Shown here piece after piece: positions 1 to 5,237 of a DNA stretch of 8,483 nucleotides. The translations under genes were made by a program, and so were the position numbers. Source of the stretch: Phascolarctobacterium_B sp045598345 (lineage in GTDB: Bacteria; Bacillota; Negativicutes; Acidaminococcales; Acidaminococcaceae). The stretch covers positions 1 to 8,483 of the forward strand of contig JAZLLX010000086.1 of NCBI GenBank assembly GCA_045598345.1, written 5' to 3'. How positions within the stretch are numbered: position 1 is the first letter of the stretch; each line of letters starts with the position of its first letter. The notes under the pieces are model-generated. The model had not been told where the DNA came from. It saw only the letters and a list, made by a program, of their open reading frames with translations, and did no database searches.

Positions 1-21
1 CTTATAACTTTTAATTACAAT

Positions 22-103
22 AGCCCCCGCCTTTGCGGGGGCTGGCGCCTAAAGGAACACAGAAAGGCGACTGGGGGTGCGGATTACGCAGAAAACATTG
101 TCA
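22..103 (+). repeat. Interspersed repeat R1, copy a
   Basis: Begins with a 9-bp hairpin, AGCCCCCGC (22-30), loop CTTT, GCGGGGGCT (35-43). A spacer containing GGAACAC follows, then a 38-nt segment (66-103) starting GGCGACTGGGGGTGCGGATT. That segment is identical to 4316-4353. Related copies lie at 4268-4353 (+), 6608-6681 (-) and 8119-8183 (+). Confidence 0.85.
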
Positions 104-291
104 CTGCCTAATCGCTCCCACCACCATCAACATAAATTAAAAGTTATAAGTTAAAAGTTAAAAACTATGGTAAAAAGTTCATATGATTAAAAACAGTCCA
201 CACTCTGCCGACTTCCCTGCTATAATCATAGGAACATCTTACCACAACTTTAAGTTTTAAGTTTTTATCTTTTCATTAGCGTCTGCCTAAT

Positions 292-360
292 CGCTCCCTC
301 CACCGACCACTTGAAAACTGAGTCGGTCCCCCTCCCTCAAGAGAGGGAGGTTACTCAACC
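292..360 (+). repeat. Two-hairpin repeat R2, variant copy e
   Basis: Hairpin 1 is ACCGAC (302-307) with GTCGGT (322-327) around a loop containing GAAAACTG. Hairpin 2 is CCTCCCTC (331-338) with GAGGGAGG (343-350), loop AAGA. The same two-stem frame occurs at 438-516, 4718-4799 and 6455-6530, but the stems differ in sequence. Hairpin 2 is a GC-only stem elsewhere and contains A-T pairs here. Confidence 0.75.
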
Positions 361-437
361 CCCAACCTTCCCAATTCTAATCACAGGAACATCTTACCTT
401 TAATTTATAACTTCTAACTTACAACTTCTAACTACAA

Positions 438-516
438 GCGAGCGACCCCACCACCAGCCACCGAAAAACTGTCGCTGGTCCCCCGCCCCACGCCTGGGGC
501 GGAAAAAGTCCGCACA
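438..516 (+). repeat. Two-hairpin repeat R2, copy a
   Basis: Starts GCGAGCGACCCCACC. Hairpin 1 is ACCAGC (453-458) with GCTGGT (474-479) around a loop containing GAAAAACTG. Hairpin 2 is CCGCCCCA (483-490), loop CGCC, TGGGGCGG (495-502). The tail is AAAAAGTCCGCAC. It is nearly identical to the copy at 6455-6530, including the A/T-rich spacer just upstream. Confidence 0.85.
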
Positions 517-580
517 ATGCCAACTTTCCCTAAATCCTGATTCCTAATTCCTTTATCCTTAACCCTAAAACCTGATACCC

Positions 581-650
581 AAAACTGACTTGAGATTGAG
601 AAAATCTGACTTAATATTAAATCAGTTTTTTCTAATATAAAGTCAGTTTT
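581..650. repeat. 70-bp imperfect palindrome
   Basis: The outermost 11 bp, AAAACTGACTT (581-591) and AAGTCAGTTTT (640-650), are perfectly inverted. By hand alignment the 35-bp arms match at 28 of 35 positions around a central AATATT. It lies 13 bp beyond the porin terminator. It could be a short miniature element or an RNA hairpin. No target duplication is evident in the flanks. Confidence 0.65.
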
Positions 651-662
651 CCTATTCAACAT

Positions 663-693
663 AAAAAAGAGAGTCGCTTGTGCGACTCTCTTT
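663..693 (-). terminator. Intrinsic terminator of the SLH-porin operon
   Basis: On the minus strand a 12-bp perfect stem, AAAGAGAGTCGC and GCGACTCTCTTT, closes an ACAA loop and runs into TTTTTT (663-668). It begins 26 nt past the stop of the downstream porin, so it should end the operon transcript. Confidence 0.92.
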
Positions 694-718
694 AAGTTTT
701 TCAATAACCAAATGATTA

Positions 719-1939
719 TTAGAAGAAGAACCAGAGTTGGCTGTAGATTCTACGATCCTCACCTTTGCTACCATTAATCTTAGCTTTGGATTCGGTATTA
801 TAGTAATCCAATGACCACATAATGTTTTTAGCAAATGTGTAGTCACCACCAACACCCCAACCTTCATAGCCATCACCATCAGCAAAAGTATTGCAATCAT
901 AGGTCGGACTAATCCAAACGTTCTTGGGTTGTTCAAAATAACGGGCACGGAGTCCCCATGTATTTTCCTTAGCGGGGTCAGCACCCTTGTAGTTCAATTG
1001 TGCATAATAACCATCTTTTGCTTTAGATGCAATACGGTTATCAGTCCACATATAACGGTAAGTCAAACTGAAATCTTTAATGAATGCCCAATCAGCATTA
1101 GCATTGTAGATGTTGCGTTCGCCATAACCGTCAGTGCTCTTGAAATAATTGAACGCCAAGTCAACAGGACCAACCTTGCCATTAGCACCAACAATATACA
1201 AACGATCATTAGAATCAGCCACACCATTATGATCGCCAAACAACTCACCAGCGGTTTGTCCCCATTTAGCAGCCAAACCAAACACGTTTAATTTTCCGCC
1301 GAAGAAACCATAAGATGCTTGAACACCATCAATCATTTCATCAAGGATGGTATCGGTAATGAAGAATTCATTCCAGTGGCCGGCACGAACTTTCAAACCG
1401 CCAATACGGCCGTCCAAATAAGCGCGTTCCAAAGAAATATCTTCATCTTTACCATTATCAAAATTATGGTTATTTTCAATCATTGCGGTATAAGTCCAGT
1501 TGTCATTAACCTGACCTTCAAAGAAGATACGGTTACGCATTCTGTGTTGGGTCATATTCTTAGCCACGCCTTTGCCTTCGTCATGACGATAGCTGTAACG
1601 GATTTGACCGGTAACTTTTACATTGTCAACTTTCTTTTCCAGTTTGGCAACACGAACACCGAGGGAATCCAGTTCATCAGCAAACTCTGCAGCGAGTTTG
1701 TCAACATTAGCGCCTTTTGCCATTGCTTTGGCAACGATTTGCGCCATTTCGTAGCGGGTCATGAGTTTTTCGCCACCGAAGGTGGTGCCATAACCGTCAA
1801 CTACGCCAGCAGTCGCCAATTTGGAGATGCTGTCATAAGCCCAATGGCCTGCGGGTACATCGCTAAACGGGTTAGCGGCGTAAGCAGATGCGGTCACACC
1901 CATTGCCATAGCCATTGCCAATACTAAAGATTTTTTCAT
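719..1939 (-). CDS. SLH-domain outer-membrane porin (OmpM-like), second gene of tandem pair
   Basis: Predicted 406-aa outer-membrane protein. Residues 1-21 form a signal peptide (MKKSLVLAMA..., cleavage after AYA). Residues ~23-80 form one SLH domain (NPFSDVPAGHWAYDSI... LMTRYEMAQIV). Residues ~81-107 look like a coiled-coil linker (LEKKVDNV), and the rest is a Tyr/Trp/Gly-rich beta-barrel ending QLWFFF. In Negativicutes, OmpM/Mep45 proteins of this layout tether the outer membrane to polyamine-modified peptidoglycan through the SLH domain and act as porins; that role is carried over from the family. The first ~113 residues are almost identical to the neighbouring porin, while the barrels differ. 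A GAAAGGA ribosome site lies at 1951-1957, 11 nt before ATG. It is probably cotranscribed with the upstream porin (81-bp gap) and is followed by a strong terminator. One Cys (C349) lies in the barrel. Confidence 0.93.
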   Translation of the reverse strand: MKKSLVLAMAMAMGVTASAYAANPFSDVPAGHWAYDSISKLATAGVVDGYGTTFGGEKLMTRYEMAQIVAKAMAKGANVDKLAAEFADELDSLGVRVAKLEKKVDNVKVTGQIRYSYRHDEGKGVAKNMTQHRMRNRIFFEGQVNDNWTYTAMIENNHNFDNGKDEDISLERAYLDGRIGGLKVRAGHWNEFFITDTILDEMIDGVQASYGFFGGKLNVFGLAAKWGQTAGELFGDHNGVADSNDRLYIVGANGKVGPVDLAFNYFKSTDGYGERNIYNANADWAFIKDFSLTYRYMWTDNRIASKAKDGYYAQLNYKGADPAKENTWGLRARYFEQPKNVWISPTYDCNTFADGDGYEGWGVGGDYTFAKNIMWSLDYYNTESKAKINGSKGEDRRIYSQLWFFF

Positions 1940-1969
1940 AATCTTTTAATTCCTTTCAAAATAGTAGGT

Positions 1970-1999
1970 TTTGCAGACGGCGGTCAAGCCGCCTGCAAA
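1970..1999 (-). promoter_or_regulatory. Intercistronic hairpin between the two porin genes
   Basis: On the minus strand a 12-bp stem with one G.U pair, starting TTTGCAGGCGGC and closing with CTGCAAA, has a 6-nt loop. It lies between the upstream porin stop and the downstream ribosome site. No run of T follows (ACCTACTATTTTG), so it is a weak terminator at best. It more likely stabilises the upstream mRNA 3' end or sets the ratio of the two proteins (inference). Confidence 0.7.
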
Positions 2000-2020
2000 G
2001 AAAAATCAGATTCTGACAAA

Positions 2021-3250
2021 TTAGAATGTGAATACAACATGAGCCCACAGGGTGTCATTGTCTTTTTTGCCTTCACGGCTATCGTAGTTGAAGTAACGAA
2101 CTTCACCAACGATGTTCTTAGCGAAGGTGTAGTTAGCACCGATTTCAAATCCCTTGAAACCATCAGCAGAATAGAAACTACCTAAAGTATCAGCCCAGTA
2201 AGTATTCAAAGCAGTGGGATGGATGTAGGTGGAAGCAGGGCGGTCATCATAGGTTACCCAAGCACCCCATGTACCGGGTTTAGCTGCTTTAGCGCCCAAG
2301 TATTTCAGACCAACTTCCCAACCGTTCTTATCAAAATCATCCGCATCATCAATATCACCCTTATAGTATTGACCAAACATATTCAAGCCCTTAGCAACAG
2401 GATAGTTCAAGCCCACCTCAAAAATGTCGCCGCTGTTAACATAGTCAACTTTCCAATATTGAACGAAAGCACCTAATTTGCCAAATTTGGTATCTGCTTT
2501 TGCCATGTAAACGCGGTCACCATCATGGTCCGTGGAACTATCTTGTCCCAAATATTTACCTTTAAAATTCTTCAATGCCCAGCCGTTCAAATTAACTTTA
2601 CCAAATTTGTAGCCAACTTTGATACCGTCACCACGTTCATCAATCATGTCGCCTTGAGCAAAGTAGCAACGTCCTGCTTCAACCTTCAAACCACCAATAC
2701 GGCCGTTCAGGAATGCACGGTTCAGAATAACATCTTCTTTCTTAGTGCCATTCATCTGATGGTTGTTTTCCAACATACCAGTGTATTTCCAATTCTTATT
2801 AATTTCACCATTTACAAATAAACGGGAACGGAAACGGTTGTATTGTTCTTTAGATTTAGCACCTTTACCCTTTTGTGCGTCACTATCAACATTGTCAGCA
2901 TAGCTATAACGGATTTGACCGGTAATCTTTACGTTGTCAACTTTCTTTTCCAATTTAGCAACGCGAACACCGAGAGCGTCCAATTCGTCAGCAAATTCAG
3001 CGGCCAATTTGTCGCAGTTAGCGCCTTTTGCCATTGCTTTTGCAACGATTTGAGCCATTTCATAACGGGTCATGAGTTTGTCACCGCCGAAACCGGTGCC
3101 ATAACCTTCAACAACGCCAGCATCAGCCAATTGGGAAATGCTGTCATAAGCCCAATGACCAGCAGGTACATCGGAGAACGGATTAGCCGCATAAGCGGAT
3201 GCGGTTACGCCCATAGCCATAGCCATAGCCAAAACCAAAGATTTTTTCAT
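2021..3250 (-). CDS. SLH-domain outer-membrane porin (OmpM-like), first gene of tandem pair
   Basis: Predicted 409-aa paralogue of the following gene. It has a signal peptide (1-21), an SLH domain (~23-80), a coiled-coil linker (~81-107, VAKLEKKVDNV) and a beta-barrel ending in VVFTF, the C-terminal Phe expected of BAM-inserted barrels. Motifs NPFSDVPAGHWAYDSI and KLMTRYEMAQIV mark the SLH unit. The barrel is rich in Lys/Asp and diverges strongly from its neighbour after ~residue 113, apart from shared blocks such as ENNH and LNGRIGGLKV. It has two cysteines, C79 just after the SLH domain and C195 in the barrel; the neighbour has Val at 79. The start is fixed by AAGGAGGA at 3257-3264, 6 nt before ATG. 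A consensus promoter and a ~165-nt leader lie upstream. Function (porin plus cell-wall tether) is inferred from the OmpM family. Confidence 0.93.
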   Translation of the reverse strand: MKKSLVLAMAMAMGVTASAYAANPFSDVPAGHWAYDSISQLADAGVVEGYGTGFGGDKLMTRYEMAQIVAKAMAKGANCDKLAAEFADELDALGVRVAKLEKKVDNVKITGQIRYSYADNVDSDAQKGKGAKSKEQYNRFRSRLFVNGEINKNWKYTGMLENNHQMNGTKKEDVILNRAFLNGRIGGLKVEAGRCYFAQGDMIDERGDGIKVGYKFGKVNLNGWALKNFKGKYLGQDSSTDHDGDRVYMAKADTKFGKLGAFVQYWKVDYVNSGDIFEVGLNYPVAKGLNMFGQYYKGDIDDADDFDKNGWEVGLKYLGAKAAKPGTWGAWVTYDDRPASTYIHPTALNTYWADTLGSFYSADGFKGFEIGANYTFAKNIVGEVRYFNYDSREGKKDNDTLWAHVVFTF

Positions 3251-3416
3251 GATATTTCCTCCTTCATGAAACTAAAAAATATTTTTTCCGACCTCTGTTC
3301 TGGCACGGCCTGCCCGCGCGTGTTTCCATGTTTCCACTGCATCGTGCCGCAACTCTTTACAGATTCGGTTTCGGGATACGGGGCACCTCGTCCGCAGACA
3401 CCACTCCCACATATCC
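3251..3416 (-). promoter_or_regulatory. Long structured 5' leader of the porin operon
   Basis: About 165 nt separate the inferred transcription start (~3416) from ATG. At its very 5' end GGATATG (3410-3416) can pair with CGTATCC (3374-3380). Further on GGCACG (3343-3348) pairs with CGTGCC (3302-3307) and encloses a tandem TGGAAACA repeat (3321-3336). An AAAAAATATTTTTT palindrome sits just before the ribosome site. A 5'-terminal stem recalls leaders that stabilise porin mRNAs such as ompA (analogy only). I recognise no known riboswitch. Confidence 0.55.
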
Positions 3417-3422
3417 GTATGT

Positions 3423-3451
3423 ATTATATATATATGGCTTGGTTTTGTCAA
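3423..3451 (-). promoter_or_regulatory. Consensus sigma70-type promoter of the porin operon
   Basis: On the minus strand TTGACA (3446-3451), a 17-nt spacer and TATAAT (3423-3428) form a perfect match to the housekeeping consensus. This fits the high expression expected of a major outer-membrane protein. Confidence 0.92.
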
Positions 3452-3493
3452 GAGGATTTTAATTCAGTGTGTAATGCGTAATTCGCAATGCGT

Positions 3494-3535
3494 AATGCAC
3501 AATGCACAATGCACAATGCACAATGCACAATGCAC
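3494..3535. repeat. Heptamer tandem array (AATGCAC)x6
   Basis: Six perfect head-to-tail copies of the 7-nt unit AATGCAC, preceded by degenerate copies (GTAATGCGTAATTCGCAATG) and followed by AATGA. It sits in the spacer position next to a reverse GGAACAT motif copy (3543-3562), as other A/T-rich micro-repeats do in this window. A shorter remnant of the same words recurs at ~3641-3660. Confidence 0.9.
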
Positions 3536-3593
3536 AATGAATGTAAGATGTTCCTGTGATTAGATTAAAAAAAGTCCGCTGAATGCGAACTGA

Positions 3594-3613
3594 CCCTCTC
3601 CTTGGGGAGAGGG
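3594..3613. repeat. Hairpin CCCTCTCC/GGAGAGGG repeat
   Basis: CCCTCTCC (3594-3601), loop TTGG, GGAGAGGG (3606-3613). It follows TGAATGCGAACT, the same lead-in that precedes the CCCGCCCA hairpins at 4373 and 6298. It therefore looks like a stem-swapped variant of R2 hairpin 2 in reverse orientation. Confidence 0.7.
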
Positions 3614-3706
3614 ATTAAGGGTGTGGGGAAACCCCGCATTACAATTCACAATGCACAATGAATGTAAGATGTTCCAGTGATTAGATTTTGGGTTTTGGGT
3701 GTGAGG

Positions 3707-3740
3707 GGTTATGCGAACCCTCGTCCGCACCTAAAGGGGC
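3707..3740 (-). repeat. Partial R2 copy
   Basis: The reverse complement reads GCCCCTTTAGG followed by TGCGGACGAGGGTTCGCAT. This matches 4761-4790 of the R2 copy at 4718-4799 except for a few bases. The left stem and hairpin 1 are missing, so it is a fragment. Confidence 0.6.
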
Positions 3741-3810
3741 AAAAGTAAATGAAAAGTTAAAAATGAAAAATGAAAAATTATGGTAATATGTTCCGTTGAT
3801 TATAATTGGG

Positions 3811-3833
3811 AATTTTCGGCAAAGCCGAAAATT
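3811..3833. repeat. 10-bp perfect hairpin
   Basis: AATTTTCGGC (3811-3820), loop AAA, GCCGAAAATT (3824-3833). It lies between a reverse GGAACAT motif copy (3782-3805) and an A/T-rich spacer, the slot held elsewhere by GC-rich hairpins. It has the shape of a bidirectional terminator, but no adjacent gene needs one. Confidence 0.65.
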
Positions 3834-3988
3834 GTCCATAATTTATAATTTTTAACTTATAATTTTTAATTCTGTTATTGGTGGTGGGGTGAGCAATTAG
3901 GATGATGCTTTCAATTGGAAGTGTGAAATTAAAAGTTAGGAATGAATGTAAGATGTTCCTATGATTAAATTTGGCAATGATTTAATTA

Positions 3989-4151
3989 GGGCAATACCGC
4001 ATAATTAAGAAAAAACTCATTGTTTCAAAAAAATAGCATTGAAAAAGGTGATTTTTGATTCAATAGCGTGATTTTTTCAACATATATTTTACATATTATG
4101 TACAGAATTAAACAGCCGTGTATCCTTAATTTTTTTTGTGCGGTATTGCCT
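3989..4151. mobile_element. MITE-like element with terminal inverted repeats and TA flanks
   Basis: The left end GGGCAATACCGCA (3989-4001) and the right end TGCGGTATTGCCT (4139-4151) are inverted with one mismatch in 13 bp. The similarity extends loosely inward (ATAATTAAG against TTAATT). TA lies directly outside both ends (3987-3988 and 4152-4153). The 163-bp interior is very A/T-rich, has no coding frame, and holds two GTGATTTTT copies 20 bp apart and a small ATTGAA/TTCAAT hairpin. A TA duplication is typical of IS630/Tc1-mariner transposases, so a non-autonomous derivative of such an element is likely. The mobilising family is inference. Confidence 0.72.
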
Positions 4152-4192
4152 TAGATGTAATTGTTGTGTATTAAATTCTTAAAATATAAGCG

Positions 4193-4228
4193 TTTTAACG
4201 TTAAATCTCAATTTTTAACGTTAAAAAT
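4193..4228. promoter_or_regulatory. Paired AACGTT palindromes, operator-like
   Basis: TTTTAACGTTAAA (4193-4205) is followed by the 18-bp perfect palindrome ATTTTTAACGTTAAAAAT (4211-4228). Their centres are 20 bp apart, close to two helical turns, as for cooperative dimer sites. No gene starts nearby, so the regulated promoter, if any, is not visible. Confidence 0.4.
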
Positions 4229-4267
4229 CCGTTTTGTTTTTCAGCATCATCTAATCGCAGGAACATC

Positions 4268-4353
4268 AAAAGCCCCCGCCTTTGCGGGGGCTTTTGGTGT
4301 TAAGTTTTTCAGGTGGGCGACTGGGGGTGCGGATTACGCAGAAAACATTGTCA
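4268..4353 (+). repeat. Interspersed repeat R1, copy b
   Basis: Starts with the longest version of the hairpin: AAAAGCCCCCGC (4268-4279), loop CTTT, GCGGGGGCTTTT (4284-4295), a 12-bp stem able to act as a bidirectional terminator. A GTTAAGTTTTTC link shared with the copy at 8119-8183 follows, then the 38-nt segment identical to 66-103. Confidence 0.85.
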
Positions 4354-4357
4354 GCAT

Positions 4358-4392
4358 AATGCGAACTGTTTTCCCGCCCAGGCGTGGGCGGG
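4358..4392 (-). repeat. R2 hairpin 2, reverse-orientation copy
   Basis: AATGCGAACT leads into CCCGCCCA (4373-4380), loop GGCG, TGGGCGGG (4385-4392). The loop and stem are the reverse complement of R2 hairpin 2, with the outer pairs shifted. A near-identical unit is at 6281-6317. Both are followed by a ~90-nt unit bounded by GGAACAT. Confidence 0.7.
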
Positions 4393-4461
4393 GTGGATTG
4401 CCTGTAGGAACATAGAAAGGCAAGACGGGGTGAGTCGCTCTCCCCGACTGAACCAATAAAT

Positions 4462-4489
4462 TTAACATAATGCTAACTATTGCTATAAT
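4462..4489 (+). promoter_or_regulatory. Promoter-like sequence inside a repeat
   Basis: TTAACA (4462-4467), a 16-nt spacer and an extended -10, TGC TATAAT (4484-4489). The -10 overlaps the start of a GGAACAT motif copy (4485-4505). It is the sister of the better promoter at 6386-6413, with one changed base in the -35. No gene follows. Confidence 0.45.
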
Positions 4490-4551
4490 CACCGGAACAT
4501 TTTACAATATTTGTTCTTTATTCTTTGCTCTTTTACATTTATTCTAATCGT

Positions 4552-4628
4552 AGCGAGCCTCCCCCCCCCCACCCACCGAAAAACTGTCGCTGGTCCCCCG
4601 CCCCACGCCTGGGGCGGAAAAAGTCAGC
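4552..4628 (+). repeat. Two-hairpin repeat R2, copy b (poly-C damaged)
   Basis: Hairpin 2, CCGCCCCA (4598-4605) with TGGGGCGG (4610-4617), is intact. The left arm of hairpin 1 is replaced by a run of ten C (4561-4570). From about 4575 to 4706 it is nearly identical to 6475-6608, including the GGAACAT motif and the spacer after it. Confidence 0.8.
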
Positions 4629-4648
4629 ACTCTGCCAACTCCCCTACT

Positions 4649-4670
4649 ATAATCACAGGAACATCTTACC
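4649..4670 (+). repeat. GGAACAT-centred 22-nt repeat R3 (best copy; family described here)
   Basis: The core reads ATAATCACAGGAACATC followed by TTACC. Forward copies: 222-243, 378-398, 4252-4267 (partial), 4485-4505, 4816-4837, 6409-6422 (partial), 6551-6572. Reverse copies: 3543-3562, 3664-3683, 3782-3805, 3948-3967, 6243-6262, 8073-8093, and a degenerate one at ~169-189. The copies at 222, 4649 and 6551 also share about 35 nt downstream (CAACTTTAAG... CTTTTCATTAGC). Most copies are followed on the TTACC side by a low-complexity A/T-rich spacer. Several have CTATAAT at the 5' edge, a -10-like sequence. Confidence 0.85.
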
Positions 4671-4717
4671 GCAACTTTAAGCTTTAAGTTTTTATCTTTT
4701 CATTAGCATCAACCTAA

Positions 4718-4799
4718 TTGCTCACCCCACCACCGACCTTAAAAACTGTGTCGGTCCCCCGCCCCTTTATGGGCGGACGAGAGTTCGCATAACCCCGCA
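4718..4799 (+). repeat. Two-hairpin repeat R2, variant copy d
   Basis: Hairpin 1 is ACCGAC (4732-4737) with GTCGGT (4750-4755), loop containing AAAAACTG. Hairpin 2 is CCGCCC (4759-4764) with GGGCGG (4771-4776), loop CTTTAT. Hairpin 1 differs from copies a and c (ACCAGC/GCTGGT) at two pairs, both with matching changes on the other arm. Confidence 0.8.
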
Positions 4800-4897
4800 C
4801 ACCAGAAACCCCATTATAATCATAGGAACATCTTACCATCATTCTTAATTCTTCATTCATAATTCTTAATTTTCAATTGTGTCCTGCACAATTAAAA

Positions 4898-5106
4898 AAT
4901 ATGTTCAGCTGACCTGGTTTTTGCCCCCACACCCGCCTGCCGGAAATTTCGCTCCTAAGCATCCGCTCCCCACTACTCTCCCTCTCGCTTTGCAGCGGCA
5001 GGACTTACTTCTACACTGCGCCATGCTCACAAGCACTTTGGCTTGCTTACGTGGATCGTTTCGCCCGCAACTGGCATCGATTTGCAACCACAGACCTGAA
5101 CATATT
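4898..5106 (-). other. GC-rich block closed by inverted repeats; candidate structured RNA or small mobile element
   Basis: AATATGTTCAG (4898-4908) and CTGAACATATT (5096-5106) are perfect 11-bp inverted ends around a GC-rich interior in A/T-rich surroundings. Inside, CCTGCCG (4936-4942) pairs with CGGCAGG (4996-5002), and CAAGC (5030-5034) with GCTTG (5041-5045). Read on the minus strand the outer stem would be followed by ATATTTTTT, like a terminator, so minus is the favoured strand. Open frames of 60-82 codons cross it but have poor ribosome sites and repeat-like composition. I recognise no known RNA family. It may be another repeat type. Confidence 0.45.
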
Positions 5107-5179
5107 ATTTGTAATTATATATTATAAATCAATTCATTTCAATAGTCATTTTCTGTATCAAAGTTGACATAAATTTTGC

Positions 5180-5208
5180 TTGCATTGTGACGGAAGTTTT
5201 GATAAAAT
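5180..5208 (+). promoter_or_regulatory. Promoter of the HD-GYP gene
   Basis: TTGCAT (5180-5185), a 17-nt spacer and TAAAAT (5203-5208), with TG one base before the -10 (extended -10). It would give a leader of about 24 nt. A second TTGACA at 5164-5169 has no -10 at the right distance. Confidence 0.65.
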
Positions 5209-5237
5209 AAGCGAACATAAATTTTTACGAGGTCAAG

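Larger units (their letters stand above)
1..662. other. Gene-free repeat mosaic downstream of the porin operon
   Basis: I see no convincing protein gene in this stretch. It alternates GC-rich hairpin modules (22-103, 292-360, 438-516) with A/T-rich spacers built from reshuffled short words such as AACTTCTAACTTACAACTTC. Two clear copies of the GGAACAT motif lie at 222-243 and 378-398, and a degenerate reverse copy at about 169-189. It ends with a 70-bp near-palindrome at 581-650. Short open frames here are made of repeat sequence and were not called. Confidence 0.7.
3476..5160. other. 1.7-kb gene-free repeat island
   Basis: No open frame here has a plausible start, ribosome site and protein-like composition; the longer ones translate repeat modules. 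The stretch holds reverse copies of the GGAACAT motif (3543-3562, 3664-3683, 3782-3805, 3948-3967), a heptamer array, several hairpins, a MITE-like element, operator-like palindromes, R1 and R2 copies, forward GGAACAT copies, and a GC-rich structured block. The main parts are listed separately. Confidence 0.7.

Noticed and set aside
1319..1927. Long plus-strand open frame opposite the SLH-porin
   Set aside because: It is a shadow of the minus-strand coding sequence. No promoter or ribosome site precedes it.
3247..3267. Six-codon leader frame (MKEEIS) overlapping the porin start
   Set aside because: Its ATG lies just before the ribosome site and has none of its own; the overlap with the start codon is most likely chance.
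2843..3481. 212-codon plus-strand open frame
   Set aside because: It is antisense to the porin N-terminus and runs through the porin leader and promoter; the product has no recognisable family.
3476..3660. CRISPR array
   Set aside because: The heptamers are contiguous without spacers, and the R3 copies differ in orientation and spacing. No cas gene is present.
3986..4153. 3-bp TTA target duplication for the MITE-like element
   Set aside because: TTA is present on both sides, but using it makes the two ends unequal by one base. TA gives equal ends with one mismatch and is the simpler reading.
4161..4415. 84-codon plus-strand open frame
   Set aside because: Its second half is translation of R1 and R2 repeat sequence (KAPAFAGAFG, FPPRRGRGG), there is no ribosome site, and it crosses the hairpins.
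4879..5127. Overlapping 60- and 82-codon open frames in the GC-rich block
   Set aside because: No ribosome site on either strand and a repeat-like, Pro/Arg/Cys-rich composition. The inverted-repeat ends fit an RNA or mobile element better than a protein.
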